Assembly: GCA_900317865.1 (NCBI GenBank)
Contig: ONIK01000111.1
Span: 1 to 7,258, forward strand
Source: an uncultured Methanobrevibacter sp.
Lineage (GTDB): Archaea; Methanobacteriota; Methanobacteria; Methanobacteriales; Methanobacteriaceae
DNA: 7,258 nt
Direction: 5' to 3'
Below the pieces are notes generated by a model. That model was not told the origin of the DNA and made no database searches. It was given only the letters and a program-made list of their open reading frames with translations. The position numbers and the translations under genes were made by a program. Numbering within the stretch: the stretch's first letter is position 1; every line of letters starts with the position of its first letter. This document shows positions 1 to 5,609 of the stretch, in pieces.

Positions 1-622
1 CAAGATTGGTCATGTTATCTCTTAAACCTTCTTTTTTAAGTCCTTTGTATTGTTTGTATTCTTTTGTTGACATTCCAGACCATGCTTTTGAGATATCATA
101 TGTCAATATTGCATATTCAATTCCTTCGTTAACTCCGACCCTATTCCATTCAGCGGTTAGTTCCTTTCTGGTTTCAATACTTCTCATTCTTTGGGTTATC
201 CATTCTTCAGAGTAACCTTTTTGGCGGTAGGTATTGATTGCCCTTTGCATGGCAATTTCAGGGTCTGCTATTTCTTCACCTCTTTCTTTACCAATTTGGG
301 CCAGCCATTGCTTGAATGGTTCTGCGTTTGGTGAAGGGACTGACTGAATGAGGCGCTATAATTCTTTGGTATTTGCTACATCAGTTTCTCGCATTTTACC
401 ATCTTTAGCGGGCATTTTCAACCTGTGACAATTTGTCACACTTTCATTAGATTCTTCAGATAATCTTTGTTTTAATTTTCTCCAATAAGCACTAGGGTTT
501 TTACTTTCTGTAAGAACTGCAATAACATCTATTACAGAATAGTAGTAATCTTCGATTTCAGGATCCCATTTAGTTCTGATTTTATATTCATCAAATAATT
601 TGATAGCGTATTTTTCATCCAT
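1..622 (-). pseudogene. Bro-N family phage-antirepressor-like protein, interrupted by an in-frame TAG, partial at window edge
   Basis: Read on the minus strand from ATG at 622, the gene gives 88 residues, then TAG at 358-356, and then the same frame stays open for the remaining 118 codons to the window edge. Before the stop it reads DEYKIRTKWDPEIEDYYYSV, VIAVLTESKNPSAYWRKLKQ, and KDGKMRETDVANTKEL. After it comes RLIQSVPSPNAEPFKQWLAQ and later EYAILTYDISKAWSGMSTKE and GLKKEGLRDNMTNL. Both halves match, from memory, one protein type: the Bro-N antirepressor-like proteins common in gut prokaryotes, where the two parts are continuous and Leu or Phe stands at the stop. A TTG to TAG change would explain it. 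Bro-N proteins are DNA-binding and linked to viruses and mobile elements; the target here is unknown. ATG 622 is preferred over the in-frame TTG at 640 because AGGAGG lies just before it. TAG also ends the tautomerase and MFS genes, so recoding is unlikely. Confidence 0.85.
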
Positions 623-629
623 AAGTTTG

Positions 630-637
630 CCTCCTTT
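630..637 (-). promoter_or_regulatory. Strong Shine-Dalgarno for the Bro-N gene
   Basis: On the minus strand AAAGGAGG (637-630) is followed by CAAACTT and ATG at 622. It is the best ribosome-binding match in the window and fixes the start at 622, because it overlaps the upstream in-frame TTG codon at 640. Confidence 0.75.
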
Positions 638-654
638 CAATTGATTACCGATAA

Positions 655-672
655 ATTACTTAGTAATATATT
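655..672 (-). promoter_or_regulatory. Putative TATA box with overlapping palindrome, Bro-N gene
   Basis: The plus-strand 12-mer TAGTAATATATT (661-672; minus AATATATTACTA) lies about 40 bases before the start at 622, a fitting distance for an archaeal TATA box with a short leader. It overlaps the perfect palindrome ATTACT-T-AGTAAT (655-667), which could be an operator. The same 12-mer occurs at 1880-1891 before the nuclease gene. AT-richness makes chance matches easy. Confidence 0.4.
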
Positions 673-818
673 AAATTAGGTAGTAAATACAGTTTTTGTT
701 GGAAATAAAAGCAATTTTACGAAGTGAAAGCAATATTACACATCAAACAAATAGTATTTATTTTTAAATTTTTAGCGGTGTCAAAAGATTTAATATAACT
801 ACAAAACAAATTTTGTAT

Positions 819-866
819 CGGAACTTTTTTATAAGTTTTATACGAAATGTTCGTATTTGTTTCAAA
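819..866 (+). repeat. Dispersed intergenic repeat, copy C (diverged)
   Basis: Positions 819-846 align without gaps to copy B 4293-4320, with 22 of 28 bases identical, including GTTTTATACGAA. A shared TGTTTCAAA follows (858-866 here, 4322-4330 in B), separated in C by about 11 extra bases. The extra bases create a perfect inverted repeat ATACGAA-ATG-TTCGTAT (840-856) absent from A and B. Function unknown; it could be a protein-binding site or a relic of insertion. Confidence 0.55.
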
Positions 867-917
867 TAATCTATATAATATTTTGATAATGTTAGGCAAT
901 ACGGTGTTAAAGAGTTA

Positions 918-1020
918 TTATTTATTCATGCTTTTAATTTTCCGTATGAATAGTATTGCTATAATAATTCCAGTACCTCAAGTAATAGCTTTTCTTACAA
1001 TACCTTCAAAAAATAAGTAA
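918..1020 (-). pseudogene. Possible remnant of a membrane-protein C-terminus
   Basis: Just after the nuclease stop, one minus-strand frame reads FEGIVRKAIT, a TGA, then GTGIIIAILFIRKIKSMNK and TAA at 920-918. A hydrophobic stretch followed by a basic tail resembles the end of a transporter or other membrane protein. There is no start codon context and the fragment is short. It could equally be chance in AT-rich spacer. I do not recognise a family. Confidence 0.2.
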
Positions 1021-1027
1021 ATGAAAA

Positions 1028-1852
1028 TTATTTTTTCATTTTTCTTTCAATAGTTTTAACTCTAGATAATGGCACTTCGGCTGTTCTTGCAATTACTTCT
1101 GCTTTTATGCCATGTCTTAACTGATTTCTAATAATCCTAGTTTGTTCTTGATTTACTTTATTTTCTGCATATTCATGTATTAAGCTCATTCTATCACCCA
1201 ACAAATCACGTAATATGTTTTTTGTTTTTTCATCATCAACGAATTTGTCTACAATCAGCCATTCAATTCCATAAACTAATGCTTTAATTGATGGAGTTAA
1301 TCCTTTTAAGTCGATTAATGTATTTACCACATATTCGACATAGTCTTCAACACCATCATTTTTTTCAATGATGGGAACTAAAGCAAATAAGATTAGTTCT
1401 TTTCCAGATATTTCATTATTGTCTTTAAGTTTGTCATTAATAGTATTAATAATTTCTTCACTGTCATAATCAGTTAAACTAATTACATCATAAGTGAAGT
1501 CGTTGTCTTTGTTTACGGTATATATGATTTTTTTAGATTCATCTGCAGTGGTAAAAACACATAGGTTAACTTCTTTTGGGATTGAATCGAATTTGTAGTC
1601 GGATATCGCTACATATATGTGGAATCTTTGGTGATGTTTTTTTCCAACTTTTGTTGATTGAAGTTCGATTATCAATATTTCATCATCCAATTCCAGTATT
1701 ATATCTGGCACAAATGTCGTTGGATCTAGTTGACGCAATTCTGTTGTCATTATTTTGACTTTTTTGGATTTTTTACCCAAGATATCTAAGAATATTCGTG
1801 CATCTTCTTCACTAACCTCTTTAAATATCATGTCTTCCTGAAATTCTGACAT
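1028..1852 (-). CDS. PD-(D/E)XK nuclease of the Rpn/transposase-associated type
   Basis: This is an intact 274-residue protein. Residues 45-65 carry the nuclease core: Pro49-Asp50 in FVPDIILELDDE, then IIELQ with Glu63 and Gln65, i.e. PD...ExQ instead of the usual ExK, a variant seen in Rpn-like and related families. Residues 70-80 (GKKHHQRFHIY) are basic and may touch DNA. The C-terminus (247-272, GIKAEVIARTAEVPLSRVKT) resembles the short helix-turn-helix-like tail common in this group. Related proteins are described as recombination-promoting nucleases and some act against phage; the role here is inference. The start is ATG 1852, preceded by GAGGT six bases upstream. No partner gene is in the same operon. 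Composition is AT-rich like the flanks, and the C-terminus shows no truncation. Confidence 0.75.
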   Translation of the reverse strand: MSEFQEDMIFKEVSEEDARIFLDILGKKSKKVKIMTTELRQLDPTTFVPDIILELDDEILIIELQSTKVGKKHHQRFHIYVAISDYKFDSIPKEVNLCVFTTADESKKIIYTVNKDNDFTYDVISLTDYDSEEIINTINDKLKDNNEISGKELILFALVPIIEKNDGVEDYVEYVVNTLIDLKGLTPSIKALVYGIEWLIVDKFVDDEKTKNILRDLLGDRMSLIHEYAENKVNQEQTRIIRNQLRHGIKAEVIARTAEVPLSRVKTIERKMKK

Positions 1853-1858
1853 CTAAAA

Positions 1859-1892
1859 ACCTCTTAAATTAGTTTAATATAGTAATATATTT
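1859..1892 (-). promoter_or_regulatory. Putative promoter and ribosome-binding site of the nuclease gene
   Basis: On the minus strand AAATATATTACT (1892-1881) is a TATA-like box and GAGGT (1863-1859) is the ribosome-binding site, giving a very short leader before ATG 1852. The core shares the 12-mer at 1880-1891 with the Bro-N upstream region. The TATA call is by eye only. Confidence 0.4.
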
Positions 1893-2090
1893 CTAATATT
1901 ATTTAAATTTATCATTAAAATAATTTACATCATATGATTTGAAAAATATAATGAAATAACATCAATTTTATAAATCTAAATCAATTTAATGAAGTGGGAT
2001 AAATATTACGTGATGAAAACAATTTTTAAAAAAAGAAACATAGAATTATGAAATTTTTCTATTGTTATAATGAAAGTTATTATGGGATAT

Positions 2091-2147
2091 TAGTGTAGTA
2101 AATCGATAAGGTTGCGAACTATATTATACGTTTCATACGATTGTTCG
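2091..2147 (+). repeat. Dispersed intergenic repeat, copy A
   Basis: Positions 2101-2140 match copy B 4280-4319 at 36 of 40 bases with no gap. Shared blocks are AATCGATAAG, TGCGAACTATATT and ATACGA; TAGTG precedes both. Inside, GCGAAC followed by TATATTATA (2120-2128) resembles an archaeal BRE plus TATA box reading right. CGAAC (2115-2119) and GTTCG (2143-2147) form an inverted pair. It is either a conserved promoter/operator or one end of a repeat pair flanking the next three genes. Confidence 0.7.
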
Positions 2148-2186
2148 TTATGGTCGTGGCTTTTTCAAGAAGGCATGGTTATTAAA

Positions 2187-2217
2187 TTAAGTGGCATTCG
2201 TGCCACATTAACTTTTT
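2187..2217 (+). terminator. TTCG-loop hairpin with T-tract, terminator- or attenuator-like
   Basis: GTGGCA (2191-2196), TTCG (2197-2200) and TGCCAC (2201-2206) make a perfect 6-bp stem with a tetraloop. TTAA on both sides can extend it past a one-base bulge, and CTTTTT follows. It is the most G+C-rich stable hairpin in this gap. It lies 46 bases before the tautomerase start and about 60-70 bases after the TATA-like motif of copy A, so it could end a short RNA or sit in the tautomerase leader. Confidence 0.45.
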
Positions 2218-2242
2218 ATTAAGAAAAATTTAATTTTCAATT

Positions 2243-2248
2243 GGTGAT
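2243..2248 (+). promoter_or_regulatory. Shine-Dalgarno of the tautomerase gene
   Basis: GGTGAT, complementary to the archaeal 16S rRNA 3' end, lies three bases before ATG 2252. It supports this start, which also places the required proline at position 2. Confidence 0.75.
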
Positions 2249-2251
2249 AAC

Positions 2252-2437
2252 ATGCCAGTTATAAGTTTTGATATAGGAGAATTAACAAAAGAGCAAAAAG
2301 AAATTTTGGCAAAAGAATTCAGCGAATCCGCTTCAAGAGTCACAGGCCTTCCGATAGAAATGATATATGTGCTGTTCAACGAAAGGAAATTTGACAATGT
2401 TGGAGTCGGTGGTGTTCTTTTAAGCAATCAGGAATAG
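2252..2437 (+). CDS. 4-oxalocrotonate tautomerase family protein (DmpI-like)
   Basis: This 61-residue protein is normal for the single-domain 4-OT family. It begins MPVISFDIGELTKEQKEILA; after removal of Met the N-terminal Pro is the catalytic base that moves a proton between carbons in enol/keto substrates. The helix LTKEQKEILAKEFSESASRV (11-30) and the hairpin end NVGVGGVLLSNQE (49-61) match the fold, including the conserved G-[VI]-G-G turn. Arg45 in NERK is a candidate substrate-binding residue. Archaeal members like this are often labelled DmpI, but the substrate in methanogens is unknown. The gene ends in TAG and converges with the HxlR gene across a shared palindrome. It could be linked to detoxification with the neighbouring exporter, which is inference. 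Confidence 0.85.
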   Translation: MPVISFDIGELTKEQKEILAKEFSESASRVTGLPIEMIYVLFNERKFDNVGVGGVLLSNQE

Positions 2438-2463
2438 ATGGATTTTTAAAAATCCATTCTTTT
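2438..2463. terminator. Bidirectional terminator between convergent genes
   Basis: A perfect 20-bp palindrome (2438-2457, ATGGATTTTT and its reverse complement) starts directly after the tautomerase stop, followed by TCTTTTCATTT. The regulator's stop codon is at 2465-2463, so both convergent transcripts run into it. The run of T inside each arm gives U-tracts on both strands. Confidence 0.65.
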
Positions 2464-2876
2464 CATTTCAAATCCAATATTTCCTTATACATTTCTTTCA
2501 ATTCTTTTTTTTCATATTCCGAATAATGTTCGTTGTCAACATCTGTTTCAAGAGCAAACAGTAACAGTTCATAGAATACCTTATTCAGTGACCTTCCCTT
2601 TTGGGTTAGAAAATACTGGGTATTTTTCGGGTCGTTGCCTTCATTTGTCTTGTAGATAAGGCCATTATCCTGCATTGTCTTAAGGCATCTTGACAGTGCC
2701 TTGTTGTCCAGGGAGGGTCTGTTGACTTTAAATTCATTGAAATGACTTTTTCCTAAAAACAGGTCTCTTAAAACATGCAGTGTCCACTTGTTGCTCATGA
2801 ATTTGAGAGTGTCTTCCAGGGGGTTTCGCTCATATTTTTTTTCATAATATGCAAGTTTTTTCGGATTTAAAGTCAT
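2463..2876 (-). CDS. HxlR-family winged-helix transcriptional regulator
   Basis: From ATG 2876 the protein has 137 residues, a usual HxlR length. It shows the family pattern in order: NPLEDTLKFMSNKWTLHVLR (18-37) where homologs often have CP...GGKWTLLILR, FNEFKVNRPSLDNKALSRCL (recognition region), then DNGLIYKTNEG, QYFLTQKGRSL and the C-terminal dimerisation helices. The Cys often found before the first helix, used for redox sensing in some members, is Asn18 here. It probably binds between itself and the divergent MFS gene and controls both; the ligand is unknown. The start is uncertain: the frame is open to GTG 2930 with ATG at 2921, adding up to 18 residues, but those residues overlap a TATA-like stretch (about 2884-2895) and do not look family-like. 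None of the starts has a good ribosome-binding site. Confidence 0.85.
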   Translation of the reverse strand: MTLNPKKLAYYEKKYERNPLEDTLKFMSNKWTLHVLRDLFLGKSHFNEFKVNRPSLDNKALSRCLKTMQDNGLIYKTNEGNDPKNTQYFLTQKGRSLNKVFYELLLFALETDVDNEHYSEYEKKELKEMYKEILDLK

Positions 2877-2930
2877 GTTTATTGTTATATATGTTTTAAT
2901 ATTAAGTTTTTTAGATGTCATTGATGCCAC

Positions 2931-2992
2931 TTTATCTTTAAATACCCTATTTTTTAAATATTTGATTAGAAAATTTTAATTGGTGCGATAAT
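2931..2992. promoter_or_regulatory. Divergent promoter/operator region, HxlR and MFS genes
   Basis: TTTTTAAATATTTG (2951-2964) supplies TATA-like sequence in both directions. For the MFS gene it lies about 35 bases before ATG 2993, with GGTG at 2982-2985 as ribosome-binding site. Just downstream, 2965-2980 (ATTAGAAAATTTTAAT) pairs with itself at 6 of 8 positions and covers the expected MFS transcription start, a plausible operator. AT-rich sequence makes such matches common. Confidence 0.45.
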
Positions 2993-4198
2993 ATGAATGA
3001 TAATGATATAGTCATGACTAAATTCCTGGCGATACTGTTTGCGATATGTTCTGGTCTTGCAATAGGTAATCTGTACTGGGCCCAGCCGTTGCTTGTCCAG
3101 ATAATGGATGGCTTTGGTCTTCCAGCGGCAAATGGGGGACTTCTGGTTACTGCAACCCAAATTGGGTATGCGATGGGAATTCTCTTTATTTTGCCTTTGG
3201 GCGATTTTGTTCGAAGAAAACGTATGATAGCCCTTGTAATGGTGCTTTCCGTATTGGCTTTGGTCTCCTGTGCCATATCACCTTCATTTATCATATTGTC
3301 ACTGTCACTCTTCAGCATGGGGATTGTAACAATTTCCGGTCAAATCATATTGCCACTTGCGGGAGATTTGAGCCGTGAGGATGAACGTGGCCACATCGTT
3401 GGAATTGTATCATCTGGAATAACAACAGGTATCCTCTTTTCAAGGTTTGCAAGCGGTATCATTGCGGGATTTTGGGGATGGAGATCAGTTTATGTAATAG
3501 CGGCCGCTTTGAATCTGGGCATGGTTTTGGTAATGATTTATGTATTGCCGGAAATTCCTGCAAAAAACAAGTTCAAATCATATGGGAAACTTTTGGCAAG
3601 TGTTTTTACCACCTTTAAAAATCATAGGTCCTTGCCGAACATATTGCTGCACTCAGGACTGATATTCGGTTTGATTTTCAACATATTCTGGACTTCCTTA
3701 ACATTTCTTCTATCCGCAGAGCCGTTTAACTATAACACGTTCCAAATTGGGCTTGTAAGTCTGGCAGGTCTTGCAGCAGCAGTATTTGGTGTGGGAATCG
3801 GAAAATTGCAGGACAAAGGCTTGAGCATACCTGCGCTCGGAGCGTTCATTGTGGTTTGCCTTGTTAGTATGGTGTGCGGCTTTGCATTCAGTGATTCAAT
3901 AGTTGCCATTGTGATTGTTGCAGCGGTACTTTCAGTTGCAGTTCAGGGAGTAAGCGTCTTGACCCAGACAAGATTGTTTAACTTATCTCAGGGTGAGCGC
4001 AGCAGACTGAATACTGTTTTTGTTGTGAATAACTTTATATTTGGGGCTATCGGAAGTGCTCTTGCATCTCTTCTATGGTCATTGGGGGGATGGTCATATG
4101 TAATGATGGCAGCTAGTGCGGTTTCTGTTGCGGCATTGATTGTCTGGCTGTTTTCAAGAAGTAAATTTAAATATGCGGATGAATCATTGGATAATTAG
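2993..4198 (+). CDS. MFS transporter, 12-TM drug/metabolite exporter type
   Basis: This 401-residue protein has about 12 membrane helices: roughly 10-35, 48-70, 78-95, 98-121, 134-160, 163-186, 217-240, 249-271, 281-300, 303-323, 341-362 and 368-388. A long basic loop lies between helices 6 and 7. The cytoplasmic loop 2-3 has MFS motif A, GDFVRRKRM (70-78). NLYWAQPLL near helix 1 is typical of the AraJ/COG2814-like exporters found mainly in bacteria. It should sit in the cytoplasmic membrane and use the ion gradient; the substrate cannot be read from sequence. It is divergent from the HxlR regulator, a common arrangement for a regulated exporter. Four sampled 60-base lines (3061-3180, 3661-3720, 3781-3840) give 111/240 G+C, against 37/120 in two lines of the ATPase gene, so transfer is possible. 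It ends in TAG. Confidence 0.9.
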   Translation: MNDNDIVMTKFLAILFAICSGLAIGNLYWAQPLLVQIMDGFGLPAANGGLLVTATQIGYAMGILFILPLGDFVRRKRMIALVMVLSVLALVSCAISPSFIILSLSLFSMGIVTISGQIILPLAGDLSREDERGHIVGIVSSGITTGILFSRFASGIIAGFWGWRSVYVIAAALNLGMVLVMIYVLPEIPAKNKFKSYGKLLASVFTTFKNHRSLPNILLHSGLIFGLIFNIFWTSLTFLLSAEPFNYNTFQIGLVSLAGLAAAVFGVGIGKLQDKGLSIPALGAFIVVCLVSMVCGFAFSDSIVAIVIVAAVLSVAVQGVSVLTQTRLFNLSQGERSRLNTVFVVNNFIFGAIGSALASLLWSLGGWSYVMMAASAVSVAALIVWLFSRSKFKYADESLDN

Positions 4199-4221
4199 TT
4201 ATTTTTACTGATATATCCAGA

Positions 4222-4250
4222 ATATATATTTTTTTATTTTTCCTTTTTAT
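4222..4250 (+). terminator. T-rich terminator after the MFS gene
   Basis: ATATATATTTTTTTATTTTT, then CCTTTTTAT, begins about 25 bases after the stop. Archaeal transcription often ends at such U-tracts without a hairpin, and none is evident here. Confidence 0.5.
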
Positions 4251-4270
4251 TATTACTATAATTCGAGTTT

Positions 4271-4330
4271 TAGTGGAAAAATCGATAAGCATGCGAACTA
4301 TATTTTACGTTTTATACGAACTGTTTCAAA
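4271..4330 (+). repeat. Dispersed intergenic repeat, copy B
   Basis: The core 4280-4319 matches copy A at 36/40, and 4293-4320 matches copy C at 22/28. It contains CGAACT twice in the same direction (4294 and 4317, 23 bases apart) with TATATTTTACG between. Copies A and B are direct repeats starting 2,179 bases apart and enclose the tautomerase, HxlR and MFS genes. B also lies about 80 bases before the recombinase gene, where it could be its promoter or a recombination site. Confidence 0.7.
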
Positions 4331-4394
4331 AGTTCAGATACTTATTACTCTTCAAGCGCTCTCTCTCAATATTTTTTATCAACGAAGAATAAAA

Positions 4395-4409
4395 GTGATT
4401 AGTATGATG
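4395..4409 (+). promoter_or_regulatory. Ribosome-binding site pointing to out-of-frame ATGs
   Basis: GTGAT (4395-4399) with four bases to ATGATG (4404, 4407) has exactly the spacing seen before the ATPase start at 5841. Yet that frame reads MMNDELFKNF and stops at TAA 4434. The recombinase frame opens at the overlapping ATG 4411, eleven bases from GTGAT. The short frame looks like the original N-terminus of the recombinase. Confidence 0.55.
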
Positions 4410-4410
4410 A

Positions 4411-5556
4411 ATGACGAGCTATTTAAAAATTTTTAAAAATTTCACAATAAGTTGTAACCATGCAATTGGAACAACAGAGAGCTATGAGCTTTCTTTGAGA
4501 AAGTACTGTATCTATTTTGATATGTCTCTTAAGGAACTTCTTGAGGAGGCTGAAGAAGATGAGATGAACGGTGTGAAATGGAAGCACAGCAGGTTGAAAT
4601 CAAAACTGGTTGAATATAGGCATCACATGTTTCAAAACTATGCTGCAGGAACCGTCAGAAAGGAAATGAACTGCATCATCTTTTTTTATAAGTTCTATGA
4701 CATAGAAGTATGGGATTTGCCTAAGGTAAATGACAAAAGCATTCAGAAGCCTGCTCCTATTTATTTTAAAGATTTGCCGGATAAGGAAGTGATAAGGGAA
4801 GCTTTTCAGATTGCATCTCCCTTGATGAAAGCTATCATATTGTTTTCCTGTTCTAGTGGATGTGCTCGGACAGAGACATTGAGCCTGACAATTGGGGATT
4901 ATATTAAGGCTTTGTCTGAATATCTTCCTAACAACAGAAGAGACATCTTTGATGTTATTGATTACTTAAATGATGTCGATGATGTTGTTCCAACCTTCAG
5001 TATCCTAAGAAAAAAGACAAACAAGTATTATCTTACATATTGTAGTCCTGAAGCCGTAAAAGCTATTAATGCATATTTGTTGCTTCGCGATAAGCCAATA
5101 ACTGATGAAAGTCCACTCTTTCAAATCAGCAGGACATATATGGTGCAGTCATTTGAGATAATCAATGACACTTTAGGTCTTGGAAGAGTTGGACGATACC
5201 GTAGGTTTCGAAGCCACATGCTGAGGAAGTTTCATGCTTCAGCATTATATAATGACGGCATGAGCATTGACAAGGTCAACGATTTGCAGGGAAAGGCCAA
5301 AAACAAAACCGATGCAGCCTATTTCATGACCAATCCTGACGATTTGAAATATGAATATATCCAACATCTTCCGGCCGTTACTATAAACACTGATGTTGAA
5401 AAGCTGTCTGTCAAGTCACCTCAGTTTATTCAAATGGAAAAGGAAAATGAAGCATTAAAATCAGAAGTAGGGGATATGAGAAATGAACTTGAGGAAATGA
5501 GAGGTTTAAAGAAAGAACTTTTAGGTATCATAAATAAGGTTAGTCAAGGGTCATGA
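4411..5556 (+). CDS. Tyrosine recombinase / site-specific integrase, possibly frameshifted at the start
   Basis: This 381-residue protein has an N-terminal SAM-like DNA-binding domain (about 15-100) and a catalytic domain (120-310). Catalytic residues are visible: Arg153 in GCARTETLSL, Lys201/202 in LRKKTNKYYL, His269-x-x-Arg272 in RSHMLRKFHA, and Tyr304 in DAAYF. The usual second His/Trp position is Lys295 in LQGKAKNKT. Residues 340-376 form a Glu/Lys-rich coiled coil. These enzymes cut and rejoin DNA at specific sites during integration, excision or inversion. Frame and start are in doubt: the well-placed ribosome-binding site serves ATG 4404/4407 in another frame, which stops at 4434. Removing one base, or adding two, near the T5-A5 run at 4430-4439 would join MMNDELFKNF to KNFTIS. 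So it is either translated from ATG 4411 or recently damaged. Related genes are common in Methanobrevibacter. Confidence 0.85.
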   Translation: MTSYLKIFKNFTISCNHAIGTTESYELSLRKYCIYFDMSLKELLEEAEEDEMNGVKWKHSRLKSKLVEYRHHMFQNYAAGTVRKEMNCIIFFYKFYDIEVWDLPKVNDKSIQKPAPIYFKDLPDKEVIREAFQIASPLMKAIILFSCSSGCARTETLSLTIGDYIKALSEYLPNNRRDIFDVIDYLNDVDDVVPTFSILRKKTNKYYLTYCSPEAVKAINAYLLLRDKPITDESPLFQISRTYMVQSFEIINDTLGLGRVGRYRRFRSHMLRKFHASALYNDGMSIDKVNDLQGKAKNKTDAAYFMTNPDDLKYEYIQHLPAVTINTDVEKLSVKSPQFIQMEKENEALKSEVGDMRNELEEMRGLKKELLGIINKVSQGS

Positions 5557-5577
5557 TATTGATATAAAAGTTAATTG

Positions 5578-5609
5578 TGATAGCATTTGGCATGTGTTGA
5601 ATGCTATCA
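5578..5609. repeat. 10-bp inverted repeat with 12-base spacer after the integrase
   Basis: TGATAGCATT (5578-5587) and AATGCTATCA (5600-5609) are perfect reverse complements around TGGCATGTGTTG. It starts 21 bases after the integrase stop. No U-tract follows closely, so it is a poor intrinsic terminator. Two inverted arms around a short spacer is also the layout of a tyrosine recombinase core site, so a role as attachment or inversion site is possible but unproven. Confidence 0.5.

Larger units (their letters stand above)
641..1027. other. Gene-poor gap between the Bro-N and nuclease genes
   Basis: This 387-base gap holds the Bro-N promoter region at its left end, repeat copy C in the middle, and a possible decayed reading frame near the nuclease stop. 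No convincing intact gene, tRNA or structured RNA is visible. The open frame at 899-717 on the minus strand has no ribosome-binding site, runs through the repeat and looks like translated AT-rich spacer. Confidence 0.6.
1853..2251. other. Divergent gap between the nuclease and tautomerase genes
   Basis: About 400 bases without a convincing gene. It holds the nuclease promoter (left), an AT-rich featureless stretch (about 1900-2080), repeat copy A, a strong hairpin with a T-tract, and the tautomerase ribosome-binding site. A 12-codon frame starting at 2013 is too short to support. Confidence 0.6.

Noticed and set aside
6..215. Open frame on the plus strand opposite the Bro-N gene
   Set aside because: It is the antisense of family-like sequence EYAILTYDISKAWSGM and has no start signal.
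356..358. TAG as a pyrrolysine codon
   Set aside because: TAG is the normal stop of the tautomerase and MFS genes here, the likely host group is not known to use pyrrolysine, and Bro-N proteins are not known Pyl proteins.
717..899. 60-codon open frame on the minus strand
   Set aside because: No ribosome-binding site, low-complexity AT-rich composition, and it overlaps repeat copy C.
2013..2051. 12-codon ORF in the 1853-2251 gap
   Set aside because: Too short and without distinguishing features in AT-rich spacer.
2947..3318. Open frame antisense to the MFS gene
   Set aside because: The plus strand encodes a clear 12-helix transporter, and the antisense protein has no family features.
4424..4436. 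Programmed -1 ribosomal frameshift at A-AAT-TTT in the integrase start
   Set aside because: The heptamer fits a -1 slippery site, but a -1 shift does not lead into the integrase frame; +1 is required.
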